From NCBI RefSeq assembly GCF_018143015.1, contig NC_054746.1, positions 37,760,687 through 37,824,686 on the forward strand: a stretch of DNA of 64,000 bases, in the 5' to 3' direction. Source of the stretch: Lytechinus variegatus. Lineage: Eukaryota; Echinodermata; Echinoidea; Temnopleuroida; Toxopneustidae. The notes under the pieces are model-generated. The model made no database searches. It was not told the DNA's origin and saw only the letters and a list, made by a program, of their open reading frames with translations. The position numbers and the translations under genes were made by a program. Below, piece by piece: positions 18,691 to 29,300 of this stretch (position 1 is its first letter; every line of letters starts with the position of its first letter).

Positions 18691-19243
18691 TTAAAGGGGA
18701 ACTGTAACCCAAATAAAAATTTGTTTTTATCGGAAAAAGAAAAAAAGTAGATAGGTGAAAATTTGAACAATATCAGACAAAGAATAAAAAAAGTTAGGAT
18801 CTTTTAAAATTTGTAAAAATTGGTAATCATTATACACATGAAAACTCCAAATTGGTCGCATATGTGATGTCATAGTGATGTAAGGCAAGGACTATTCCAT
18901 GTACTCTAACATTGCTTAAAAGTAATTTTTCTCAAAAGTTTTATTTCAAATTATATTTTTCTCTCATGAGGACATAAAGCAATATTCAGATTACTACCCC
19001 AGGGAATGGGTACTTAGGAGAAAACCACAAATCCCTGATAATTAAGTACATGGCCTATGGAAAAGTTGTCCGTGATAATTTTCTTACCTAGTTGCCAATT
19101 TGAAATCGATGATCTCAATTTTACAGCAGCTGTAACTTTCTTATTGCTTGTCCAATTTTTTTTCAAACTTTCACCATTCTGTTTAATTTATTTTTATCGT
19201 TCGCAACACAACATTTTATTGCCAAGGCTGGATTCCCCTTTAA
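18691..19243 (+). mobile_element. TTAA-flanked MITE, copy 1
   Basis: Bounded by TTAA at 18691-18694 and 19240-19243. The ends AGGGGAACTGTAACCC and GGCTGGATTCCCCT are imperfect inverted repeats. The interior shares GATGTCATAGTGATGTAAGG and CAAGGCTGGATTCCCCTTTA with copies at 22299-22899 and, inverted, 50907-51543. TTAA target use is the hallmark of piggyBac-type transposition; no transposase is encoded. Confidence 0.8.
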
Positions 19244-19259
19244 ACATTGCAGATGGCCT

Positions 19260-20960
19260 CAGGGTGACTAGACGTCCCGTATTTCCCGGGATTGTCCCGT
19301 ATTTTGCTCCTGTGTCCCGGCGTCCCGACAAACCCTTCCCGGGACGCCTATTTGTCCCGTATTTCAGAATATTGAACAATATGTAGTTAATACATTTAAA
19401 AGTGATGAACTTTCATTAAATAACCAACAGCTGACGAATCAGGAACAACAATTAAATCGATATTTACTGTAAACTTTTGCAAGTTCTGCGCCCTTCTGCG
19501 GTGATTTCTTGCTAACCCAATACATTGCAAACGAACTGGCCTCCTGCCTGTGTGTGGCAGGCTACTATATAGCTAGGCATCTAGGATAGAAACAAATTCT
19601 CAACAATCTCGCATGATCAACAGTTTTCCACCAAAATAATCACAAAATTCTTATAATTATACTATGGATTCTCGGATTAATGATTTGGAGATGTAATCGG
19701 AGGAACAAGTTACATACTTTTTATAGATCTAGTTGTTTCAGCTTTCGTTTTGAGTCTAATTGGTGTGCACGATGCCGCGATGTAGTTTTAAGTTTAACGA
19801 TATGTTTCACTTTGAAATTTTATTCATTTCTAAAACTTTTCATTTTTTTAATTTTAAAAATACATTTAAAAAACACCAAATGAAATTATGATTTTTATTA
19901 GATGATTGGATTTTCTTGTTTACTTGAAGTTTGAACTTTTCCATTTTTCTTTCTTTTATATATACCCTATCCTTTCTGCTTGCCCTTTTTTGTTCCATCT
20001 ATCTTTATTTCCAATACCATACTTTATCCGTAATATTTATTTTGTAATTATCTGTGTTATTGTTCGAATATTTTTTGTGTCTTTATTAATTATGAATACA
20101 TCGCACTTCGGCTTTAGCCGCGATGATGTCTTGATTTTTATCAATAAACCATCTATTTCCTATCTTTCTTTCCTAGACATTTTCTTTTCTCTCTGTTCAT
20201 TTTTCTTTCTTTCCTTCTTTCTCTTACTTTCCTTCTTTCTCTTACTTTCCTTCTTTGTCAGATATCCTTTTTTATTTCCTTCATTCTTTCTTTCCTTATA
20301 TTTATCTTGGCTTCATTCTCTCTTCGTCTCCTGTTTCTTTTCGTTCTTTCTCTCCTTCCAATATTTTCTCTCTTTTTTCTTTCCTCCCTTCATTCTTCCC
20401 TTCCACTCTTTCTTCCTTTCTTTATTTTTCCCCCTTCTTATTCTTTTCCCTTATTCTTTCTTTCTTTCTTTTGTTTCTATCTTTCCCTTCCTTCCAGTTT
20501 TCTTTTTTCTTTCTTTCAAAGAATGAAGGAAACATGTTTATTTCCTTCATTATTTCTTTCCTCCTTCTTTTTCTTACCCTTTTCCCCCTTTAATTCTCTC
20601 CTTTATTTGTCTTTCAGACATTTATTAATCTCCCTTTCCTTTCTTTCTTTCTTTTCTTTCTTTCTTTCTTTCTTTCTTCCTTTCTTCCTATATTCATTCC
20701 AAGGAATGACGGAAACCTTTCTCTATCTCTTATTATTTCTTTCATCCTTCTTTTATTCTAAATTTCTGTTATTTATTTTCTGTTTTCCTTTATTTTCTTT
20801 CCTTCTCAATCATCTCTTCTTTCTCCCCTTCATTCTTTCGTTCACCTTCCCTTCCAATTCTTTATATTTTTTCACAAGTCTAACACTTTGTGTGGGCTTC
20901 TTTGTTGATCTTCGTTTGTCAATTGTCCCGTATTTCATTTTGTGAAATCTGGTCACCCTG
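19260..20960. mobile_element. hAT-like element with polypyrimidine interior
   Basis: Left end CAGGGTGACTAGACGTCCCG and right end GGTCACCCTG (read inwards CAGGGTGACCAGA) are inverted repeats. Both are flanked by the perfect 8-bp direct repeat GATGGCCT (19252-19259 and 20961-20968). An 8-bp duplication with CAGGGTG-type ends fits the hAT superfamily. No transposase is recognisable. Most of the interior (about 19940-20880) is C/T-rich simple sequence, which explains the long low-complexity open frames. TGTCCCGTATTTC phrases lie near both ends. Confidence 0.85.
19940..20880. repeat. Polypyrimidine tract of about 940 bp
   Basis: TTTC, TTCC and CTTT repeats with strong strand asymmetry; the complementary strand is purine-rich. 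The phrase AAGGAATGA.GGAAAC.TTT is embedded near 20517 and 20700, so this is a complex, expanded repeat rather than one microsatellite. Runs of F, S, L and P in its open frames reflect composition. Confidence 0.9.
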
Positions 20961-20968
20961 GATGGCCT

Positions 20969-22059
20969 CTTTGTTTATCAAATCTTGGATGACAAAGTCT
21001 TAACTGCAACGTAGTTACGGATAATGAACGAAATATTTTGAGATAGCACAACATATGGCAAATGATTATGTGGTAAAATTTGGAAAGTTGCTAGCGAGCG
21101 AAGCGAGCCAAAAAAAATTGGCCTCTTGAAATGATTTTTAAAATTGAATTCTAACTACGGTGAAAGCAGCTTTGGAAATTCAGATAAGAGTAAATATTGA
21201 GAGGCTTTTTACGGTAAATCTAGCCAGCGTAATTAATTACGTTAGGACATAGGTGATATAACTAACCCTTGGCTGCGGATTTTTTTATATTTGTTTCTGG
21301 ATGCGCACAATTATTGCATAAAATATAGCAAGCTTTTAATAGATGCCATTTACTTTTCTTTCTGTTCTTTATATTTTTCAATCCTCGGCAGCCCGGTTAT
21401 GTTATCAGTTTATTTTTTATCTTGTCTCCTTTCTTCATATTCTGATTTTCTAATTTAGCTTTTGGCTATATTAATTTTCCGTTTCTTTCATTTCGCTTCC
21501 CGCCATTCTTGCCAGTGCCATTGAGTAATATCTTTTGATTTGATATCCCTCTCTTCATGCTAATGTAGTATTTAAGGATTTTTTTGTATGTTCTTTCCTT
21601 CCTTTTCCCGCTTTCCTTCCAGTTCTTTTTTTCCTTTTCTTTTTCACTTTTCCCTTTCTCTTTCCCTTCTTTCTCTTTCCTCTTTTTCTTTCTTTCTTTC
21701 CTTCTCTGTCTTTATCCCTTTTCTCTTTTCCCGTTTTTTAAATTTTCCCGGTGAAATCCACCAGGAGGGGGGGGGGGGGGGGGGGCGGGTAGCTTAATCC
21801 CCCCTCCCCTGTTAAGCCACTGAAAGAATTGAAATGCAATAAAAAAATACATTCATTGTTATTGCTGTTATTATTTTTTAAACGTCATTATCAAGATAGC
21901 AATTTTTTCGAAAATAATTGTATGAATATTTATTATTCGTATACCGTTGTTATTGTGATCATCATTAATATTATCGTTATTTCATTTTTATTACCAGCAG
22001 GAGCTGTTAATGATGACCCCCTCCCTCAATATCTGGAGTTTATTATTTGACGAGTAAAC
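20969..22059. other. Intergenic spacer with pyrimidine run and poly-G
   Basis: Holds GCGAGCGAAGCGAGCC near 21094, a second pyrimidine-rich run at about 21585-21735, and a run of about 18 G near 21768-21785 followed by TTAAGCCACTG, which resembles a transposon end. No gene seen. Confidence 0.4.
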
Positions 22060-22298
22060 AACAAACAGTCCCGCTGGTCGAAGATCATTCATAACGAAAT
22101 ATGTATTCGTTATTCAGATTCACGAGATACCATGCACGACCATGGGGTCTCGAAAAGCACCCTAAACACGTAATTTCCATATTCTGAAAATGCACCCCTT
22201 AACAAGTATTATCGTGTGAAACAAAACGATACTCTTAGCAAATATTCCCTGAAATGAACCCCTAAACAAGTACAGGAATGTTTTATTGTTACGGGTCC

Positions 22299-22899
22299 TT
22301 AAAGGGGAATCCAACCCAAATAAAAACTTGTTTTTATAAGGAAAAGAAAAATCAGACAAGTTGATAGGTGAAAGTTTGAACAATATTGGACAAACAACAA
22401 GAAAGTTATAAATTTTTAAAAGTTGTAAATATTGGTAATCACTATACCCATGGAGACTTCAAATTGGCCGCATATGGGATGTCATAGTGATGTAAGGCAA
22501 GGACTGCTCTTCCATGTACTCCAATACATATTATGGCTAAAATGTCATTTTTCCCAAAAGTTTTATTGCAAATTATATTTTTCTTTCATGAGGACATACT
22601 ACAATATACTACCTGGGTTATATTTAGATTACTGCCCCAGGGGAATGGGTACTTAGGAGAAAACCACAATCCTTGATAATAAAGTACATGGCCTATGAAA
22701 AAGTTGTCCTTGCCCCTTGTCATAATTTACTTACACAGTTGCCAATTTGAAATCTACATAGTATTAGTGATCTCAATTTTAAAGCAGCTATAACTTTCTC
22801 ATTGCTTGTCCGATTTCTTTCAAACTTTCACCATTCTGTTAATTTATTTTTCTCCTTCCCAACATAACATTTTATGGCCAAGGCTGGATTCCCCTTTAA
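22299..22899 (+). mobile_element. TTAA-flanked MITE, copy 2
   Basis: Same family and orientation as 18691-19243: TTAA at 22299-22302 and 22896-22899, with ends AGGGGAATCCAACCC and GGCTGGATTCCCCT. This is the best-preserved pair of inverted ends in the family. Confidence 0.85.
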
Positions 22900-22959
22900 T
22901 TCGGTGTCGGCTTTACCAAGTTGGGTTTAGTACGACCCCACCTTCTACGCCTGACATTC

Positions 22960-23170
22960 TTTATAAAACATTTTAATTTTGTTTTATCATCCGCGCAAAT
23001 TCGACCCTAAACACGTAATTTTCCGAGCGAAATAGATACCCTTCTTTCATGATTTTTGTGTTTTTGACACCCTTATCACGTTACCTACGTGGTGAAAAGA
23101 CATCCTCAGTCGCGCATGGTATCCACTCTTCAATGTTAGTGCCCCCCCCCCCCCACTCCCCCGGGGTAAA
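22960..23170. repeat. GTGGATACCATGCG-family fragment
   Basis: Contains ACCCTAAACACGTAATTTTC, TTTTTGACACCCTTATCACG and the end CATGGTATCCACTCTTCAA followed by a run of C. A related piece with CGAAAAGCACCCTAAACACG lies at about 22150-22270, left of the TTAA MITE, so that MITE probably landed in or beside this family. Confidence 0.55.
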
Positions 23171-23980
23171 GGAGCTATTTTGTGATAGATAAAATTTTGA
23201 CCTAACATTTATCATCCGTTTCCCTTTATCTTTCCTTGGTCGTGAAAATCATTCCCCTCGATCCCCTTGTATGACTTCAACCTCCTAACCTTTTCTTCCT
23301 TTTCACTTTTTCCGGCCCCCGGTTTCTCCCCCTTTAATTTCCATTCATTATTTTTTGTGTGGCTATGCCGAGGGGGGGGGGGGGGGTGCCCTTTGCTCCT
23401 GAATCCCCATGGCTGTCTCGGGGGCTGTCTATTATATTTTTCCAATATATGTATCAAATAGGCGCGGATCCAGGGGGTCGAAAGGGCCTTGCCTCGGCCC
23501 ACTCCTAAAAACAGAAAAGAAAAGAGAGAGAAGAGGAAGAAAATTTTATGACAAATGAGGAGGGAAAGGGAGCTACTAAAGAAGAAGGAAAAAAGGACAG
23601 GACAGAAAAAAGGGAAAAGTGAAGGTAAAGATATGAAGTGGTGAGGGGGGTCAGAGGCCGGATCAAAATAGTGTAAGAGGAGAAAGAAAATATGGAAGAG
23701 GAAAAAATTGTGAAGAACAACTTATTGATTAAAGTTTCAATTAGGGTATATGCCTACAGACTAGGCGAGATCGCAAGCTTGCTATATCGTCATATCGTCA
23801 GTTCACGTGTGATCTGCTATACGCTGGGCTAGCTAGCTGCAAATATATGCATGCGCTGCATCATGTATATCGGTATGTGACAGAACGAGAACAGGGGTAT
23901 GGACCTCACGTAATATTGTAAAGTGACGAAAATAGAGAGCATCCATAGACCGATTATTTTGGCATGCCGTATTTTTACCA
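23171..23980. other. Intergenic, purine-rich, no gene seen
   Basis: G run at about 23371-23387, GGCGCGGATCCAGGGGG at 23462 resembling a transposon end, then a GA-rich stretch (about 23510-23720). No splice-bounded coding segment. Confidence 0.4.
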
Positions 23981-23983
23981 AAG

Positions 23984-24252
23984 GTGTCACAGTCTGTCAT
24001 CACACCATTTCCTGCAGACCATCGACAATCGAAAGCGGAAAGATCTAGGGAAAAAGAGGGAGTGAATGTGAGACTGGCGGGCCGACCAACCGCCCACATC
24101 TACACCACCGCTCCGCTCCACTATCAGCGCTCCGGCCTTGCCTTGCCGTCGAACCTGCTCCTTTCCGGTCCTCAGCCAGGCTGCACTTCACTAGTGACAG
24201 TGTTTCTGCAACCGCTCTCAGATCAAGTGACGTTCCTCATTAAATTAGGAGG
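23984..24252 (+). promoter_or_regulatory. Possible SLC25A29 promoter and noncoding first exon
   Basis: An island of repeat-free sequence with more G+C than its surroundings. It ends in AGGAGGTAAAT, a usable splice donor at about 24251. A matching acceptor, TTGTCTTTCAG, precedes 26218 in the SLC25A29 leader. I infer a noncoding first exon here joined to the exon that holds the ATG. This is speculative; transcript data would decide. Confidence 0.25.
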
Positions 24253-24552
24253 TAAATAGGTCTAGATCTACATTCTTTTTCCAAAACGGAATTGGGAGAA
24301 GAAAACCCGAAAAAATTGATTGAACGAAAATGAGCAGGTGTAAATGTTAATGTTATTAAGTAAACCCCAGCCCAGGGGGGCAGAGAATGAGAGATACCAA
24401 GTTCAAAGACCAGCTATGGAGATCACAGACATTGTGTACAATGTATATGGAGATAGGCTGTGATAGTTGCGTGAGACAGAGATTTGAGGGGATGAACAAG
24501 AGTCCAAAATACTTGAGTCTCACGCATAATACGTGAGACTTGGTAGCTCTGC

Positions 24553-25090
24553 GGGGGGGGGGGGGGGGGGGGGGGCACTTACATTGATGAGTGGATACCA
24601 TGCGAGACCAAAAAAAAATTAATAAGGATGTCTTTTTCAAGATAGGGCACGTTTTAATAAGGCCAAGGTGTCCAAAAATGCTAAATTAAGGAAAAAAGGA
24701 TATCTATTGTCGCGAGGAAAGCTAACTGTACGTAAGGGTCAAATTTGAGAGGGTATAAAAAATTAATACTAGAATGTTTTATAAAGGATGTACTTTTTGC
24801 CCCAAAAGTCAACACCACGTTTTAAGACTATTTTGCATGAGGTGTGGGAGATGGGGGCTTTATTAAACCCGATAATAATGTACATGTAGGTAAACTTGAA
24901 GGTAAAATCGACGTCTGTGACAACAATTACAATATCGCTGTACTTGTTTAGGGGTTAAATACGGGGAAAACTTGCCAATAGTATCGTTTTGTTTCTAATA
25001 CTTGTTAAGGGTATGGTTTCACACACCAATACTTGTTAAGGGGTGCATTTTCAGATTATATGGATAATCCGTGTTTAGGGTGCTTTCCGA
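24553..25090. repeat. GTGGATACCATGCG-family copy
   Basis: Begins with a run of about 23 G and CACTTACATTGATGAGTGGA then TACCATGCG. It contains GTACTTTTTGCCCCAAAAGT and ends near GTGTTTAGGGTGCTTTCCGA. The long G run is also an assembly risk point. Confidence 0.6.
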
Positions 25091-25204
25091 CTAAATCGAG
25101 ATGAAATCAAATTGTAGTCCCTCTTAGCAGTCTCCATTGCTTTGTTTCGTAAGGTAAAGTCTGCATGATTATATCCTCATGATTCAATTCCCCTTTGATC
25201 CGAT

Positions 25205-26100
25205 AAAGGTCACTGTAGTGTTTTAGACAGTTTCCTTTTTTCGATAATATGAATAGAATCAATAGAATTGCATTAAACAACTCTAAAACTACTCATGATC
25301 CAACTCCCACTCTAAAACAAAATGGCAATTAACCCGTTGATATTCATCTACCCCTCATTTCCCTCTTCCAAACCACTCTGCCACTTTTAGACAGTTTCCT
25401 AGAGATGATAAATGAATATTTTTGATGAGAATCATTAGCATTAATGAAAATCATAATAAAAACAATATTTAATTGTCTAATTACTCCTCGTGATCCGAGT
25501 CCCCTCTCCGTGTTAAAAATGTCAAATTTCTCATGGGAGGGGACTTGGATAACTAGGAGTACTACTACTTGTGATCCAAGTCCCTTCTTAAAAAAAAAAC
25601 GGCAATTAACCTGTTGATTTTCATCTACCCCTCATTTCCCTCTTCAAAACCACTCTGCCACTTTTAGACAGTTTCCTAGTGATGATAAATAAATATTTTT
25701 GATAACACGAATCATTGAACTTAATGAAAATCACATTAAAAACAATATTTAGCTGTCTAATTACTCCTCGTGATCCAAGTCCACTCTCGTGTTAAAAATG
25801 TCAAATTTCCCATAGGAGGGGACTACTATTATTCGTGATCCAAGTCCCCTCTCCTAAAATACAAAATGGCAATTAACGGTACCCATTGATATTCATCTAC
25901 CCCTCATTTCCCTCCTCTTCAAAACCACTCTGCCACTTTCAGACAGTTTCCTAGAGATGATAAATGAATATTTTTGATAATAAGAATCATTGAAATCCAT
26001 GAAAATCACATTAAAAACACTATTTAACTGTCTACTTCTCGTGTTCCGAGTCCCCTTCCCGTGTTGAGATTGCCAATTTCCCATAGGAGGGGACTCGGAT
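25205..26100. repeat. Tandem array of about 277 bp units upstream of SLC25A29
   Basis: Units are marked by TTTTAGACAGTTTCCTAG at 25387 and 25662, TTTCAGACAGTTTCCTAG at 25937, and a partial first unit at about 25222. Each holds CATCTACCCCTCATTTCCCT and a CTCGTGATCCRAGTCCCCTC phrase. Three full and one partial copies end about 250 bp before the SLC25A29 start codon. Confidence 0.85.
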
Positions 26101-26348
26101 AACGAGTAATATGCTATAATATGTGCTATTTCTAAAACTTTATTTCAAAAATGATATTAAAATGAACCTTTATTTTTCCTGTTTTATCAGACCTTGTATG
26201 CTTTATTGTCTTTCAGGTGCTTTACAATGCAAGAATGATTTACATCATGACTGCTCATAACGAAACGCAGCATAGATTTTTGTGATGATTGAGAATCAAG
26301 AGGAAACGGAATAAGTAGATCTACATCTTTGTCATACTGTCTGCAGCA

Positions 26349-26382
26349 ATGGCTGCAGATTTTGTTGCTGGAACACTAGGGG
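26349..26382 (+). CDS. SLC25A29: SLC25A29 coding exon 1
   Basis: ATG GCT GCA GAT encodes MAADFVAGTLG plus one base, before donor GTAAGT. It matches human MALDFLAGCAG. The start context GCAGCAATGG is favourable (A at -2, G at +4). Too short to be found as an open frame by length. Confidence 0.9.
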
Positions 26383-29300
26383 GTAAGTGGTACTTTATTA
26401 TTGTGTGGTCTCTCTACCTATAAAGTGATCACTTAATATAGTTCTAGATGAAAAAAAAAACTACCCAAAACTATTGTGATAACCCCAAAATGGTATCAAA
26501 ATGGGTTTCATTTAAATTGAACAATCCGATTACCCAAATCCCTCATACTATGAAATCAACCCAAGTTTGAAAATCTTAGTCCAACAATATTGTTCTGTTT
26601 CAACTTTGTATCGGATTCTTGTATTGTAGATTTTATTTCTTTGTTGAATTTATAAAAGAAGGAATTTGCTAATTTGATGAAAGGTTTGTGAACATGTTAG
26701 TTTATAGTAGTTTTGAAAAGACCAATTGATGTAAATGTCTCAAAGTCCAAAATATCCATGAAAAATATTGTTCACAACATATCAATGTTTGAAAATTATA
26801 ATTTTTGAAACTGTGGTTCCATCCACTTGTTCACTGCAACCATCCTGCCTGTGGGGAAATTTTCAGGTAGGACTAGTCTATGGCATGCCAATGCTGTACA
26901 GAGCACACACTTTAAAAAACTATTGAACTATCACCTTTGTTGATCAAAATTACTAATTTCCATACAGTTGAATTTATATTTCATTAGAAACTTGGGAATA
27001 AATTTTATTTAGAATAATTCCATCTATCTTCGATGAGAACCCATTTCAGTGTGTTTAAATTAATTTTGGTAGGAGTTCTTACATTGGTGTCCAGGATTAA
27101 TGGAGATATGTAGTTGATTATGTAGTTAACATCTTACCAAGATGTCTTTTATCAGAACATGATTGCCAACTTCTGTAAATGGAATAGACAGAGGCATGAA
27201 ATTGTGAATCTATATTGATCTATATAAAGTTTGTAATGCTTGAGTAATTATCAATTCATGTCTTGTACTACATGTACTTTGGACTTATTTTACCTTTTTT
27301 GAAAAAATATAAAGCAATAAAAATCTGGCAGCTAAGCGTAAACAGAAGATACAATTGTTATGCATTTGACTGAAATATCTTGAAGGGTGTGTGTGTGTGT
27401 GTATGAGAGAGAGGGAGGGTGTTTGTGTGTGTTACTGATAAGAGCTGTAATCCATATGGGCCTTCTAGTACCATGCACATTGGTGTCATGGAACCGGAGA
27501 TGTCATACTCCAACATTTGTTTTTGCCCAAAACACTTCAGGTGTCATGGAAAATATTGCTTTTCCCAAATTGTTATTGGCAACTGCAGAACATATCCTTG
27601 ACATCTTACCAGAATAGAGGATAGTTGTTAAGCCAGTGTTGCTAATTAATTTCCCTGATTGAAAAAATTATTGAAAGTTGCAGTGTATTCATCAAACAGG
27701 AATAAATTTTGTACCCCTTCCCAGGGACTCAGTTTTATATTTATGAGGGGAGCAATAAATAGCTCTCCTAGATCTTTTAAGGAGAGCGGTAGAGGAGCAC
27801 TGCAAAAAGCTCTTCTTCATCATACAAGGGGAGCTTTTTGTCCAATTAACAAAACAGATGGAGGAAATGTATGTACTATAAAGTTACAATCAACAACCAA
27901 AGGAAGTATTTGTAATCGTTTTACAATGTTTTGTAATTAGATTGTGTGTTATCAAAACCTGTTTGAGTTAGGTTTTGACTTTTGCTTAAAGTTAAGTATA
28001 CTAACAAATTTTTTTTCAGGGGCTCCATTCTAAATTTTTTCGGCAAATTTCGGGGGCTACTTTTGCATTTCGGGGGCTCTTTTTAAATGCTACTTTTTGT
28101 ATTTTGAGGAATACCTGTTCACTTATTAATGAATTATTACTTTTTGTTCAATATTGTATGATTTTAAAAGTTATTTTTCATGCTTAGAATCTTGGATGTG
28201 GGTGTGTGTGGGTGAGTGCGTGTGACTGTGAGTTGGACTTGGATATACCTGTTCACTTATTAATGAATTATTACTTTTTGTTCAATATTGTATGATTTTT
28301 AAAGTTATTTTTCATGCTTAGAATCTTGGATGTGGGTGTGTGTGGGTGAGTGCGTGTGTGTGTGACTTGGATATACCTGTTCACTTATTAATGAATTATT
28401 ACTTTTTATTCAATATTGTATGATTTTTAAAGTTATTTTTGAATTTTTCATGCTTAGAATCTTGGATGTGGGTGTGTGTGGGTGAGTGTGTGTGTGACTG
28501 TGAGTTGGACTTGGATATAAATGAATTCAATATCTAATTTCTACTCCATCTATTCCAGTACAATACCCTGTACTCAGCCATGTACATGTAATAAAGGCCC
28601 ACATCCCCTAACTTTTCCTGAAGTTCTTTGAAAACGCAGATCTCCATGAAAATTTCATTTCTCTATTGGGGAGTCTAAATTCGGTGAGAATGTATTCATT
28701 AAGAACTTAAATATACATGACAATGAAGAAATCATCAAACTTTATTGGCAGTTTTGAATAATATTCATGAAATGTAAACTCTGTCTGAAACAGAAAATCA
28801 CCATCATTGAGGCCTACTGAGTGAATTGTATCCCAGAGCTCTGGCAGAGACAGAGCTCTAACTGGCTAGCTAGTAAAAGCGCCAATGCGTGAGCTGGGCC
28901 GCCAGCCTTGTAAAATAGATGGAGCTTTGTTTGATGATTTATTGTCTGATATAATACCTCATCCCCTAGAAAAAGAAAATAAATGATTTTTTAGTCATAA
29001 TTAATAAATAAGGTAACTTATTTTGGAAGTTAATAGGCCTAAGCCGTTTTGAAAAGCAAAGCCGAATGACAACTCACCAATGCTAGGTTACAAGTCTCGG
29101 ATTTATTTCCTGTGTAATTCGAATTATTTAATCACAGAATCGTGATATCTGTAGGAGAAACATGTGCATTCGAAATTGCACATGGTGGTAGTCATAATGG
29201 ACCCCTATACCTGCAACTGTTTCCCGACCGTTGCATTGATTTTTTTTTCCGTACTTGGTACCATGTGTATGTAAATACGTGGTACAGAAAAAATAACGCA

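Noticed and set aside
19906..20945. Long plus-strand open frames of 110-210 codons rich in F, S, L and P
   Set aside because: They follow from the C/T-only composition of the tract; three overlapping frames are open at once and no domain is visible.
28111..28520. Regularly spaced repeats as a CRISPR-like array
   Set aside because: Units are contiguous tandem copies without unique spacers, in a eukaryotic intron.
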